From assembly GCA_023935145.1 (NCBI GenBank), contig CM043698.1:22453501-22517500 (forward strand): a stretch of 64,000 bases of DNA, read 5' to 3'. The position numbers were made by a program, and so were the translations under genes. A model generated the notes under the pieces. That model was given only the letters and a program-made list of their open reading frames with translations. It did not search any database and was not told the DNA's origin. Below, piece after piece: positions 37,324-49,600 of the stretch. Each line of letters starts with the position of its first letter. Position 1 is the stretch's first letter. Source of the stretch: Bretschneidera sinensis. Taxonomy: Eukaryota; Streptophyta; Magnoliopsida; Brassicales; Akaniaceae.

Positions 37324-39525
37324 TAGGGGTGAGCATAGAACCCGGTTGATTCGTGGACCCGACCCAAACCGATACAATGGGTTGGACTGGGTTGGGTTGA
37401 AATTTTTTTGAACCCGATGGGTTGAGTTGGGTTATGGGTTCAAAATTTTCAAACCGACCCAAACCAATAACCCAGTCAAATATATAATTATATTTTATGT
37501 ATACATATTATATTTATTAAATATAAAATTATGTTTAAATAATTATAGTATAATGAATGAGAAAAATTATATGTAGCACCGTCCAAATCCAAACAGCCAA
37601 ACATGGCATAGCTTGTTGTAATTAGATAATAGAATGATGGGTATTTTGAGAAAAAGAAATTACAATTCACTAAACCTAGCCTCTCTGATTGAAAATTTCA
37701 GTCTCCTCATTATCTCTTTCTTCGTTTCTTTGTGGGGGTTATGGGACTATCGTTTTCTCTTGAAAGAAATCCAAGTGGCGAATGTGAAGTTTGGCGAGAG
37801 AAAGCCAAAAAAGTATGCAGTTTTCCTTTTCCTTAGAAAGTGCTGGTCTGGTGTTTGCACTTTTCCTTTTATTTTTACATTTTTCCTTTTCAAAAACTAA
37901 CAGTACCAAGTTTGGAGCCAATATTTTAATTGCCCTCAAGCTTTTGTATTTTCAAATCTAATGTTAACTTTTATTTTCTAGAGTTTTATGTCTGTTCTCT
38001 TTAATATAATGAATGAGAAAAATTATATGTAGTACAGTCCAAATCCAAACAGCCAAACATGACATAGCTTGTTGTAATTAGATAATAGAATGATGGGTAT
38101 TTTGAGAAAAAGAAATTACAATTCACTAAACCTAGCCTCTATGATTGAAAATTTCAGTCTCCTCATTATCTCTTTCTTCGTTTCTTTGTGGGGGCTGTGG
38201 GACTATCGTTTTCTCTTGAAAGAAACCCAAGTGGCGAATGTGAAGTTTGGTGAGAGAAAGCCAAAAAGGTATGCAGTTTTCTTTTTCCTTAGAAAGTGTT
38301 GGCCTGGTGTTTGCACTTTTCCTTTTATTTTTACATTTTTCCTTTTCAAAAACAAACAGTACCAAGTTTGGAGCCAATATTTTAATTGCCCTCAAGCTTT
38401 TGTATTTTCAAATCTAATGTTAACTTTTATTTTCTAGAGTTTTATGTCTGTTCTCTTTAATATAGTTAAACATTCTTTAACTTTAAGAAATTGAGAATTT
38501 TGATTATAGCAAGGATATATAGCTTACGTTAAATTAAGACACAATCAATTATGCATCTCCCTGTAACTAATTGGTAGTAATAAGTAAATATCAACTATAA
38601 GAAATCATTGGAAAAAAAAACTATAAGAAATCTTTAATCACTTGCCTTTTTGGATCAGAAAGCACATTTAGTTAATAAAATATTTTATTGTGAAAAATAT
38701 ATATTTTATTACGAAGATTTTTTGAAAGGTTTACCCTTTTGAAGAGGATTCCTACCGACTATGAATAAGTTAAATCTTAATTAAACTTTACTCATAAATC
38801 AAGTGATGAATATTGATTGTCAATCTTTAAATTGTTTTTTTAACATTACATGGATGTATGATCCACATATCACAAAGATAGATGTAAAACATAATAATTA
38901 ATTAATTAAATTTCCATAAACAAACAAAACGCTCCTTAAAATATCATATGGATATAAAAAAAAATTAAATTACTTTTCCTTAGGCTTACAGAAATTCGTT
39001 TGATTTTCACCTTCAGTGTTGCCTTTTCTTCTGCACTAAAACAATGTACAGTCCATTTCATGGATTTAGCATTGGAAACTATTGACCCATTTGAGAAAGT
39101 AAAGAACACAGAGTTTGTTGTGCTTCTAGTCATCTCGTTTGGTTGGCGAATTTTGGTGTATTGTATGTTGGAAAGGGTATCTGTTAATACTTGTTTTCAT
39201 AACAATATCCAATATATTAACAAAAGTATTGAATATTAATTTATATAAAGATGATGCACACAACTTTTACTTGAAATATGTATGGATTTAGTTTTGGATT
39301 TAGTATAATATTTTTTTTGTTATGTAATATGTATGATTTAATTTTTTAGTAGAAAAAATATATCAACTTGATGACCCAAACCGATCCAAACCGATTAAAA
39401 TAGGTTGGATTGAGTTGAGGTTGGATGGGTTCATGGGTTGGGTTGGGTTGGGTTGAGATTTTTTCAACCTGATATGAATGGGTTGGGTTGAATTTTTAAG
39501 CTAAACCGACCTATGCTCACCCCTA
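37324..39525. mobile_element. Non-autonomous hAT-type DNA transposon, 2.2 kb
   Basis: Terminal inverted repeats TAGGGGTGAGCATAG (37324) and its inverse CTATGCTCACCCCTA (ending 39525). Flanks GTTGAATG and ATTGAATG form an 8-bp target duplication with one mismatch. Subterminal regions are full of GGGTTGGGTT/AACCCGACCC repeats, as is common in hAT elements. There is no transposase. The interior has a 456-bp tandem duplication (37550-38461) and a stretch at 38930-39240 that is open on both strands and could be captured sequence. Confidence 0.78.
37550..38461. repeat. 456-bp tandem duplication inside the hAT element
   Basis: Both units begin TAATGAATGAGAAAAATTAT; the second starts exactly 456 bp after the first, with few differences. 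Each contains a small plus-strand ORF (37634-37900 and 38090-38437) with a hydrophobic segment near residues 19-35. I do not recognise the product, and the second copy is longer only because of a stop-codon difference. Coding status doubtful. Confidence 0.85.
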
Positions 39526-40390
39526 ATTGAATGCAACAAAATAGAATTTCAATAAACTTTTGGAAACATTTGTAGGCCATAGGACAATTCTTGGATTTTT
39601 CCACTCACGTTATTTTTAGTTGTTTTAAATTTTTTAATGGTAAAAAATTAACAAAATTATTTCAAATACTAAAAAAATCTTTACTTTATAGCATAGTAAT
39701 AATTTCGGTTTATAACTATTAAAATTGTATCTGAAACAATATTTGGTAATACAGTTATGGAGTTAAAAAAACAAATTTTCTGACACAAATGTCAGTTTAG
39801 TAGATTTTTTTTTTCTTCAGCTTGATTCTTTGCAGGAACTTAATTTGTGTTTGATATAACTTGGAAACTTAAACCATTTCATAATCTCTCCCATACAGTA
39901 CCTTTAATTTTTTTTTTTTTTATGTTGTCTTTTCATACGCAAAAGAAATTATGTTTAGATTTTTTTATATTATTAAATTTTTAAAACAATTTTGATAATA
40001 AATAATACTTAAAAATATTATAATTTAAAAACTCAAATATCCATAGTTAAAGAACATGAGAGGAGCATGACTAAAGATGAGGGAAGCAATTTTTCCATTT
40101 TGTTTTTTGTTGAGCTAATTGTTGCCTCAATCAAATGTTGAAAGAGGGACAAAGATTCGATATTGGAGATGTAAAGAATCATTTTGGGTCCTAAATTCAT
40201 TCATCATTATCCAATTACACATGATGAATTAATTAACCAAATACATTCATCATTTTCCTCTATTTCTATGGAGTATTAATTAATTCATTCTATTCTTTAT
40301 GATCACAAGATGTACAATATTTAATTGACTTAAATATTGTGTGATCAACCAACAAACAAACAAGGGATCATTCTTTACAATTAGTCACAA
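39526..40390. other. Region downstream of the JOX-like gene
   Basis: AT-rich, no gene. On the minus strand it would hold the 3' UTR and poly(A) site of the JOX-like gene; no unambiguous AATAAA was found close to the stop codon. Confidence 0.5.
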
Positions 40391-43300
40391 TCATCGTGGA
40401 GATTTTAAAGACTCCACTTGAGATTTGCCTCGAGGACCCCTCGTCCTAATGAAAAGTCTGTATTCGTCAAATGTCATTGGTGGGTACAATGCTGGTTTCT
40501 CAGGTGAAACCAACTCTTTTACTGGTTCAATTGGTATATCACTCTTTGGATTGTAGAAGAAGGCTAGGGATACGCGTTCCTTAGCTGAATTTACAACCAC
40601 TCTATGCTCCACACTCTTGTAAATTGCATTGCTTAGAACCTGATCACACATTTAAGAATAAAAAAAACACAAATCCATTAAGTCAGAAATTTTGAAATAT
40701 AGTATTAAGAAAGGAAAATCGTATTAAATTAAGTCCATAAACTATGATTTTGACATTCGAGGTCAACCTTCAATTTTTAGTTGGTTGCAATTAAGGGTGG
40801 ATTCAAGCCAGACTCAACTCGTGAGTAAAAAACTTATTTGAGTCGAGTCCGAATTATAAAACTTGAATTGAAGCTCGACTCGTAAGATGAAATTCAAGCT
40901 CGAGCTCGACTTGCGAGTCAACTCGAACATGTTTTCAAAACAAAATAAATAAATTTGGTATTTGTTTTTTAAAAATAAATAAACAAACATATTTTTTTAT
41001 AATATATATTAAATATATATAAAATAAATATTGTATATATTTAATTCATTAATTAAATCGAGTTGGCTCGCGAGCTTAATGAGCTGAGTTTGACATTGCT
41101 CAAAGTCGACTCAATAAACTAACCAAACTAAAATCACAGCTCAAGCTCGAACGAGTTGAGCTGCTCGACTCGGTTACACCTTTAGTTACAATAACATCAT
41201 ATTTTATTACAATAACATCATCTTTTATCAATAAAATATCCATTTTTCTGTTTTGCGATTAGCGAATGCATTGAAATTAGAATTCAAACATTTTTTTTTT
41301 TTGTGAATTTCTCATTCATGTGCTATTTTTTTAATGATTTTTCAAATGTTTTACAGTAAAAAAAATTCATTACTAAAAATTTAATTTTTTTTCATGGTAT
41401 ATAATATATTTCTCAACATATACAAATGAAAAAGGACGTCGAGTAATGATAAAGACTTCATAACATTATAAATTAATCTGTTAAAATAGAGGGGAAAACT
41501 TCCACTAGTGACAAGGATGTTGGTATCAACTTTTATTAAGCATGTTGATAATATGGCATTGCTTAAGCAATTAAAATTCTTTTTTTTTTTTTTCTGGTAT
41601 AAGAACAAGAAGAAATAGCAAAAGACCAGAACAGATACTTTTCCAACGTTGTCGATAATGCAAAATGTCATGCCATATCGCCAAGATCCATATCTCATGC
41701 CTTAAATCATGTCTATCCAATGTGTCGATAAATAAATAATTAAAATAAAATTAATTATATTAGATGTTCCATCGATAAACAGGCAGTTGATGACGTCTTA
41801 ATTCTAACTTCTTTTTGTTAAACTAATAAACGCCAACTGCCCAATTGGTGTACAGAAAATCTAAGCTAAAAATGAAAAATGGAACATGGGACCTGAACAA
41901 GAAAAATCTTTCTAGCCAGTTGTTTTGATACCCTAAAAGGCAAATTGGCCAAAAGATCTGCTGGCATAATTGAATGTGGTACATTTTCTTTAAAGCCATG
42001 GGACCAAATAAAATATTTGGTCCTACAATTATTGATTATATATTATTTTAAACGTATTATTTTTAATTATATTAATAAAATTTTATAATTTTATTTGATT
42101 TTTCAATCCGATCATTCCGATAAATTTTGTCTTAAAATCTCGTTGGATTTTCACATCATCACTAAATTAGTGTTGAGGTGACTAACAAACAACAAACATT
42201 TAAAATGTTTGGAATCACACATCACATTAGCGTTTTGTTGGTGCTAAAGTGAAAATCCAATAAGATTTTGAAACAAAATTTATTGAAAAAATCAGATTGA
42301 GAAACTAAAAAATCGTAGAATCTGATTGGTTTAATTGAGTATTGTGTCATGACTAAAATAAAAACCGATGAATAATTGTTTGATCAAAATAAGTATTTAG
42401 CTTGAGCCATGTATATTGAGAGAGAACAGTTTTTTCCTGTTAAAATTGGCTTCTATCAATATTTTTTTTAACATTGACAAAAAAAATGATTGAATCAAAT
42501 CTTATATATAAAAAATATACCCGGAGATCATGTAACCATTAGGTCAAAACATATGAATTTTTATCACCAAGATTTTAGCGATACACAAGTCACTAAAATT
42601 AAAAATTAAAAATTGACAGCAGAAACCAATTTTACCATGTAATTAAGTAAAACTACCCTATTAAAATGGAAGGATAGTAAATATTCACTAGGATAACAAA
42701 AAAGATAATTTTGACCAAATTAAGTTGAATGGGGCTTGGCCGCTATAAGCCATCAAAACATGACCCCTCCACGTGCCTATATAAGGTTCGTGAATCCTAT
42801 CCAAACATTTCTCATTTTTATGGATAATATTTGAAAATTGGTATGTTTTTAGCCCACCGATTACATTCACCTCCTTCCTTGTGAAAGTTTATGTTTAATA
42901 CTCTTTTTGTTTAAAACTATTTTCAAGCAGTTTAATTTTTTTTAATTATTTTTAAAATATAAAAATTAAAATAATTTTGAAAAAAGTCTAAACTTTAATA
43001 TGTATTTGGAAAAAAATTAATTATTTTAATAATTAAATATTAAAAATCATTTAATTGAATAAATATAGAATGTGATAATTATTGCGAGGCAGAAAAATTA
43101 AAATTTTAAAAAATAAATAAAAAGAGAGCATAAAAGAAAAATCACCTGAATTTGATCACCAATATTGACTATAAAAGCGTGTGGAGCAGGCTTCACGGTA
43201 ATCCACTTGTTGTCTTTACGGACTTGAAGGCCGGTAACTTGATGATCCGGCAGGAGAAGGGTCATGCCACCGGGGTCCGAGTGAGACGATAAGCCAAGGG

Positions 43301-44137
43301 TGAGGTCAGGTTGAGGACACTTTGGGTAATAATTCACCCTTAAGCATGCTCCTATATTCTCACCACCAAATGCATTTTGAAGATGATCTTCTCTTAATCC
43401 AAGGTTTATTGATAAGACCTTCATTAATCTCCCACAAAGCTTCACCACTTCCTTACCATATTCGTCGATCACTTCCCTACAATGTTTAAACCTTAATTAA
43501 ATCGGATGTTTAAGCAAATGGTTTAAATCGTTTCAAGGTAAATTTTTGCCTTGAATTTCCAAACATCGCCTGCAACTGCTTACAATTATAGAACAAAATA
43601 ATACTTAACAATGAATTGAAGGAAAAATTACCTGCAATAAAGAGGCAAGGCAGGCCACTTGTTATAGTCCTTCAAACATAAAGGGAGGTAGTGAAGGTAG
43701 TAATAGTCACTCCAATCAAGAATGGCACCCTTTTGGATTCCTAACCGGCTACCATACCCTTCATAAGTCTTTGGTGAGTTAGCATAAACTTGCTTATCTT
43801 CCATCGGCAAATGGAAGAAATCTCTCCAAGCTTCACGTGCGCAGTCCATTAATTCAGGACTAACTCCGTGGTTCACTACTTGGAAAAATCCCCACTCTTG
43901 ACACGCCGTCAAAATTTGGCTAAGTGTTGCTGCACGAAGATGGTTATCTTCACCATATAAGCCACTAATATCGATAATCGGGATATTAATATCGCTTTCA
44001 AAATCGGAGTTTAAGGATGGTCGGTCGGGTTGAGGCTTCACGTATCGATCGGGAATGGCAGCTAGTCTGCTCTCTGACAAGGATTGGACACGGACGATTG
44101 GTTCGGGCCAATCTTGAAGGTTAGTAGTACTACTCAT
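40391..44137 (-). CDS. JOX: 2-oxoglutarate/Fe(II)-dependent dioxygenase, jasmonate-induced oxygenase (JOX/JAO) type; three exons
   Basis: Exons: 44137-43632, 43476-43146 and 40639-40391, all with GT..AG introns (155 bp and 2506 bp). They join to 361 codons plus stop, a normal length for the family. The N-terminal DIOX_N region spans about residues 50-155 (IPIIDISGLYG, EWGFFQVVNHGVS, SPKTYEGYGSR). The catalytic core has NYYPKCPQP at 217-225 and iron ligands H234, D236 and H291. The 2-oxoglutarate-binding R301 and S303 lie in ERVSLAFF. The start QDWPEPIVRVQSLSES and the segment GAILDWSDYYYLHY match Arabidopsis JOX proteins as I remember them; these hydroxylate jasmonic acid at C-12 and dampen jasmonate signalling. 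R215, R340 and R344 fall where JOX2 arginines hold the jasmonate carboxylate (from memory). Cytosolic, no signal peptide. It appears intact. A related anthocyanidin-synthase-like or SRG1-like oxygenase is the alternative. Confidence 0.9.
40792..41184. mobile_element. hAT-type MITE in intron 2 of the JOX-like gene
   Basis: 393 bp with ends TAAGGGTGGA and, inverted, TAAAGGTGTAA. It is flanked by GTTGCAAT (40784-40791) and GTTACAAT (41185-41192), an 8-bp duplication with one mismatch. The body has TCGAGCT-rich arms around an AT-rich core, related to 4070-4530 and 31897-32455. No ORF. Confidence 0.75.
42770..42785 (+). promoter_or_regulatory. G-box next to a TATA-like box inside JOX intron 2
   Basis: CACGTG (42770-42775) is followed after two bases by TATATAAG (42778-42785), pointing rightward, antisense to the gene. 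CACGTG is the core bound by bHLH factors such as MYC2. Both could be chance in AT-rich DNA. Confidence 0.3.
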
Positions 44138-44480
44138 AATGTTTAATTTTACAAGGTTTGGCTTCCGAGGTTGATTCTAAATTTATCATGAACAAGAAAG
44201 AAAAGAAAGTACTTCTTTGTATGAAGCAAACAAATTTCCCACAAGAATAATTTGAGAGAGAGAGAGAGAGGGCCTTTTGAGAAGAGGAGATATGGGGATT
44301 GAGTAATAGTTAAAAGGGTGGAGAGTAGTGGGAACTGAAATGGACGTGAAAGAGAACGTGAAAGTAATGAGGTTTTCAAGAAATGTGTGGGTGACGACTT
44401 TTGTGAATATGAACGAGTGAAAGAGAGAGAGAGAGAAGGGAAAAGAAGGGTCCTTATCTACTTTACATATAGAGGATTAT
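44138..44480 (-). promoter_or_regulatory. 5' leader and proximal promoter of the JOX-like gene
   Basis: Contains two GA/CT microsatellites (about 44251-44270 and 44421-44437), typical of plant 5' leaders. A TATA-like TATATGTAA on the minus strand sits near 44463-44472. If used, it would give a leader of roughly 300 nt. Confidence 0.45.
44149..44379 (-). other. Possible upstream ORF (76 codons) before the JOX-like start
   Basis: ATG at 44379, stop at 44149, 11 nt before the main ATG. The product is Leu/Ser/Phe-rich, driven by the CT-rich leader. It is only a uORF if transcription starts right of 44379, which is not known. Confidence 0.3.
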
Positions 44481-45207
44481 AGCGTCTTATTGCCTGTGAG
44501 TTTGTAGTAATATATTGATGGGCAAGTAACATATAGACAGAAGGATACACGTACATGTTTTACGATTTTATCTTCAGAAAAATCAATACATTAATTTACT
44601 CTATGAATCATGAGGTTGTGAACCCCATTTGAGAGGGACTAGGTAATATCCACATTAATTTCGGCGCCGTGATCAACTTGGATTTGGCTCTCTCCACCTT
44701 TCCATTTCACCTCAGTTGGATGATAACAGCCATGTTAATTGCCATATGACATTATGGGAATAACTAAATACTGTTTAAATTGATTTCTACTTTATTAATT
44801 AATGCTTAGAAAAGTAGCTACCTAGCTACTTGCATTTTCTAAAGGTACTTCATGGCTAGCTATATGTTTAATTATAAAAGGTGTAAATTGCTGTAGAAAT
44901 GTTAATACTCCTTATTTTCTTAGTCAGACTAATAATTGGATTCCTATATGTATTTTTTCGATTTGTTTTCTATTTTTTTTAATTTGTAATTCAGTATTTT
45001 CTTACTATAAGATTTATAAAATAATTTTTGTATTATATTCTACTAAAAACAAGTTTGAACAGGTTTATTTTTGGGGCTTGTCTAAACCTCCTGTGGTAGG
45101 ATCCATCGATGTTAGGCACGTTATAGTGTTCTTAATTCTCAAGAAGATGTGGTGCAGGCATTATCATATGGGAATCATCAGATTGATAATTCTCTTATCA
45201 CATCTTT
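44481..45207. other. Intergenic, nothing recognised
   Basis: No gene or clear repeat. The right part (from about 45080) may be the N-terminal side of the LINE fragment that follows. Confidence 0.45.
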
Positions 45208-45435
45208 TGCTGGTCTTTAGATTTCAACCCTAAGAAGGAATCTTCTCTATCAACTGTTTGGATGAGGCTACCTTACCTCCCTTTACCTTGTTTTCATACA
45301 TCCTTTTTGAAAGGCATTGTAGGCACATTTGGAAAATTTCTTAAAGAAGGTGCAAGGACTCTTCCGCTAGCGAACCCTAGTTTTGCCAGGGTGTGCGTAG
45401 AGTTTGATCTAGCACAGCCGAAACCAGAAAGAGTG
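45208..45435 (+). pseudogene. LINE ORF1 fragment (DUF4283-like)
   Basis: Translation gives FNPKKESSLSTVWMRLPYLP, then GIVGTFGKFLK and, after a short insertion, NPSFARVCVEFDL followed by PKPERVWI. This is the characteristic DUF4283 pattern of plant L1-type LINE ORF1 (WIRLPGLP, G..LG..L..D, ARVCVE.DL..PLP..VWI). It lacks both ends. Identification is by motif memory. Confidence 0.6.
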
Positions 45436-45437
45436 TG

Positions 45438-46036
45438 GATTGTGTTACGAGTTGCACCTTTGGGGCACAGGTCCATCAACGTTTGCACGCACAGACAGAA
45501 CATTCCGCGCAAGCCCAATATAATGCCTATAGCACAGAGCCCGCAGTACACAGACCAAACCTGATGCTTGTAGCAGGCCCAACGGACAGCACAACCTGGC
45601 ACGCACAACTAATCCTTTTGGGAATAGGATTACTTCTTCTTCCTTTTCTGCACACATTGTATTGCGACTTTCCATTTTTGCGCACATAGTATTGCGACTT
45701 TTCCTTTTTGCACTAAGCATGTGCGCATAGTAGTAGGATTGTATTTTTCCATTTTAGTGCGCCCAACGCATCCTTGTAGCTGTAGGAATGTCTATTTTCC
45801 TTCTTCATGATTTAGGAGCTTCCCTATAAATAATGCCACACTCATCCTTTGTAAAACTACAAAGATACAATGAGTTTTTAGGAATACAAGCATAATTCCT
45901 CTCATATTTTCATCTTTCTTGCTTCTTTTATTTTCTATTATTGTTGCTTTTTCTTGAGAGAGGCTTACTAACTAGGCTCAAACAAGGTTGAGACTAGCTA
46001 ATACCGCACGAGAAGGGTAGTAAAATATTCAGCCCA
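45438..46036 (+). mobile_element. Probable gypsy-like LTR
   Basis: Starts near TGTTACGAG, immediately after the LINE scrap. It has a CCCTATAAATAATG TATA box (about 45823-45836) and ends near CAGCCCA. A degenerate primer-binding site TAGTATCAAAGCC (46044-46056, two G to A changes from TGGTATCAGAGCC) and a gag start follow. The exact ends are uncertain and no partner LTR is in the window. Confidence 0.5.
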
Positions 46037-46122
46037 TGAAAGTTAGTATCAAAGCCAAATTGAAGCTAAGTAAGATGGCAAAAGAAATTCAAGAACAAGA
46101 GCAGTAGGTGTTGAACAACACC

Positions 46123-46370
46123 ATGGTTGAAAGACCTCACAAAAACAAGTCCCATGACATGTTGACAGCACTGAAGATGTGTCTGACACGGCTGGAAGAG
46201 GTCATGGAGGGGAATATATAGAAACTTTAAGAGTGGGATCAATGCATCGAGAAGCTCAAGTCTGAGGTGGATGACACAGGGCTTCGCGATGAGATGTTAG
46301 GGTCCTTAAACCACATTGTTGATGATCTATCTAAAAGGGATGATGCACTCGAAGCTGTTGTTGTGATTTT
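46123..46370 (+). pseudogene. Truncated gypsy-type gag N-terminus
   Basis: MVERPHKNKSHDMLTALK, then LTRLEEVMEG and LSKRDDALEAVVV resemble the start of Ty3/gypsy gag proteins of plants, which begin with a Glu/Leu-rich helical region. Two TAG/TAA-type stops occur near 46218-46230. Sequence identity is lost at about 46370, where unrelated DNA begins. Confidence 0.5.
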
Positions 46371-46559
46371 TAAATCAACCCACTTTCTCGTTTTTATCAA
46401 AACCTATTGGTTCAACACTTAAACCGATCAAATCGGATTCTGAGTAGATCGATTCATGCATTGAGCCAATCTGATCGATTCATACTGTGAATTTCCAAAT
46501 TTTACCTTTATGATAAATCACAAGCAAATTTTGGGCAATTTTGTTAAGTTTTAACACTA

Positions 46560-47580
46560 ACTCAAGTATCGGTATCCCCGAGTGGAGTTTGAGCCATTTT
46601 AGTTCTAGAATCGGTATCCCAAGTAGAAGTCTGACTATGTGTCCTCGTCTTAGTTTAAGAATTAATATCTCTAGTGGAGGTTAGACTTAGATAGAAGTTT
46701 AGCCCGAGTATCGGTATCTCAAGTGGAGGTCAGACTGTCATTTCCTATTTTGTCCAAGAATTTGTATCCCTGAGTGGAGGCTGGACAGAACACCCTAAAT
46801 TAGGTTTAAGTATCGGTATCCCAAGTGGAGGTTGAACTAGTTTAGTCCGAGTATCGATATCCCTGAGTGGAAGTCGGAATGTATGTTTCAATCTTAGTTT
46901 AAGAATCACATCCCTAGTGAAAGCTAGACTAAGAATAGGGTAGAAATATCCAATGGGTTTGGTATCCCTGAGTAGAGGTCCAATTACCCTTTTAGCTCTC
47001 GGTTCAAGAATCGTAATCCCCGAGTAGAGTTTGAACCAGTATTCCCTATTAGAGTATAAGTATCAGTATCCCTAAGTGGAGGTTAGACACTAAGGCCAAT
47101 TTTTCCTATCTAAAATCAAAGTTACCAGCAGTTCTCAAGCCTTCAAAGCAAGCGTCACTCGATCAAGTGATAGACACTAGCTTCGTCACCCCGGGTGGAG
47201 TTTAAATAACTTATAACCCCGTGTGATAGATAATTACATTTATTTTGGAATGTAAAGTAGTAATGTGCAACAATTAAAACGTTAGGCATCAAAGTACAAA
47301 GATCCCTCAAACTTTGGAGGGCAAAATACATTTAAGCATTTAAACCAACGGGTTTGCTATCCCTGAGTAGAGGTCCAACTACCCTTTTAGCTCTCGGTTC
47401 AAGAATCGTAATCCCCGAGTGGAGGTTGAACCAGTATTCCCTATTAGAGTATAAGTATCAATATCCCTAAGTGGAGGTTAGATACTAAGGCCAATTTTTT
47501 CTATCTAAGATCAAAGTCACCAGCTTAGGCCTTCAAAGCAAGCGTCACTCAATCAAGTGATAGACATTAGCTTCATCACC
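46560..47580. repeat. Irregular minisatellite-like block (CGGTATCCC..GAGTGGAGGT)
   Basis: Many diverged copies of a 60-70 bp unit with core words GTATC(G/A)GTATCCC and GAGTGGAGGTT. A longer direct duplication covers 46950-47195 and 47345-47580 (offset 395 bp). A piece of the 35609-type MITE (47221-47341) sits between the two copies. No coding potential. Confidence 0.7.
47221..47341. mobile_element. Right-end fragment of the 35609-36228 MITE family
   Basis: Matches 36090-36210 closely (GTGATAGATAATTACATTTA... through GGGCAAAATACATTTAA). The left half is absent. Confidence 0.75.
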
Positions 47581-47752
47581 CCAAGTACTCATCACTATCA
47601 TGGGTGTTCCCATGACACTTTTTCTAGCAACATATTTCCATTTTGTGCATTGCATACACTACACATTGTCATTCTAACATTTGAAACAAAACAATGGTTA
47701 CTCACATCCCTTGATTGCCACTCAGAGAGTCAACAATTAAAAGGGGTAAACT

Positions 47753-49600
47753 GTAGACATCAAATTTATTCCAAATTTTAAATGGCCACATATGGAGCCC
47801 GATGATGAAAATTCGGTTCAAAGATGTTCAAATTTGAAAGGAACAAGAACCAAGACTTTATTCTTGAAGGAAAACCAATTATAAGCCCAATTTTAAGCCC
47901 AAAGAACCTAATTAGACCCAAAACTAACCCAACTAAGCTTAACACCCGCGTCTGAAGTAAGAACCCATGGTTCAACCTGAAGACCCAAACCAACTAACCT
48001 GTCCAGATCATTGGGCCAATCGGCCTAGGATTTAGACTAATCGGTTCAGTCAATAAGTTGATTGGCTTATTAACAAAGCTGATCGGTTCTTAGCTATTAC
48101 ATTGACAACAATTTTAATTATTGATCTTGCTTTAATCATAGATAGAAATATTACAGTGTTAATTTGTAACGTCCCCAACAACTCCTTTACACCCATTACC
48201 TATAATTTACAACCTTGTTCCCTAATCAACTCTATAAATACCTTCTCCATTCCAATTTTCAAGACTTTTTACAACTTCTTCACCCCTCGCTTAGCTGAAA
48301 CTATAGGCAAATTACTATCTAAAAATCATTCTCTTTGGGTTTACTTTGGTTTAGTTCATGTAATAAATTGGGTACTTTAAAATATCACACCCTTGTGCTT
48401 ACTACACTAGCCAAACTATATCTCATATTTTATAATCTTTTTTATGCCTCAAGAAAGTCAAAGAATTCAAGTTGATCAATTTCGAAAGGAGCAAATGATT
48501 TTTTAGGGCAACCACATATAACCTCACGTGGAATATCCTAAGTGTTACCAAAGGTTGGTAGTTCGTCCTTTTTTTTTTCTTTTCAACCATAGTTGTTATG
48601 CTATGCCATTGAAATGCTTCATTTGTATGTTATTGTAAAATTGCATTTGGTATATCATCTAGTTTAGGATCTAAAGTTTATCTTTATTGAAAAACAACTC
48701 AAATGTCACGCAGCTTAGGCTTCAATTTAGGTTGCCACTAAATAAAATGTTATATGAATCAGATTTGCATGAAAACATGGTATGTAGTTTAGATTTAACA
48801 AAATACTTTAAAAACCTTCTGTCAAACACGTTTGGGTCGATCGGTCCCCTATGGGACCTAATCGGCCCGTGAGATGGACCAATCAGCCCACTCTCTGGAC
48901 CAATCGGTCTGCACTTTGTTCAGACAGAAACTTTCTCTATTTCTCCCATGTTTTTCCAGCATATTTTCTTTTACTTGATCATTGTCTATGACATGCTAAA
49001 TGAATTTAATAATCATGTTTGTGTTATTCTTTTAATTTATTATGTTATTATGCTTTATTTTCCATTGTTTTCTTTTTATAATTGATTCATTAATTATTGC
49101 TTGAAAAGCAACCAATTTAGTTAAGTCCACTTGTCCTTAAGATGGCAACGTTGCTTGAAAAATGAATATTGGGTCAATAATCTCTCAAGTATACAAGCTT
49201 CCCTTTTTTATTATGGTGCTTATTTAATTAATGCTTTTGATTTATATAAACTGCTAGTGTTTGTGTGTTGAATGTTGGTATATGGTAGGATAATTTAAAT
49301 TAAAACTTACATGTTTATCCATGAAAGTAAAAGGTTAGGCTTCGGCCTAGATGAGAGAGGAAGCTTTAAATCCTCGTTCTTTCATACCTGAATCTCGTTG
49401 CTTAGTTATCTCAAGTGTTTAGATCAATGAAAAGGGATTTGACCTCCTTCAAGATCAAATTGCAACTCTCCCGTTATCCTTACTCCGTGCTTGGATGACA
49501 GCAAATTGAGGGGAATGCACCATGATATAGAAGTTCTTTCCATTGAGGGAGCCTCCTTACTAATTGACAAATGGTGGTGTAGAGCGTGGTGCCTACAACA
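47753..49600 (+). mobile_element. Possible LTR remnant of an unidentified retrotransposon
   Basis: A purine run (AAAAGGGGTAAAC) precedes TGTAGACATCAAATTT, a common plant LTR start. A CTCTATAAATACC box lies near 48227-48240. The 46400-48900 region repeatedly carries ATCGGT/ACCGAT words. A plausible end (CCTACAACA) is near 49590-49598. No internal domains or target duplication were found, so the call is weak. Confidence 0.35.

Noticed and set aside
37634..38437. Paired hydrophobic ORFs (88 and 115 codons) as a gene pair
   Set aside because: They are the two units of a non-coding-looking tandem duplication inside a non-autonomous transposon.
42688..42870. 60-codon ORF in JOX intron 2
   Set aside because: Intronic, no recognisable motif, splice structure of the gene is well supported without it.
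45262..45564. 100-codon ORF as a host gene
   Set aside because: The first part is a LINE DUF4283 fragment and the rest is LTR sequence.
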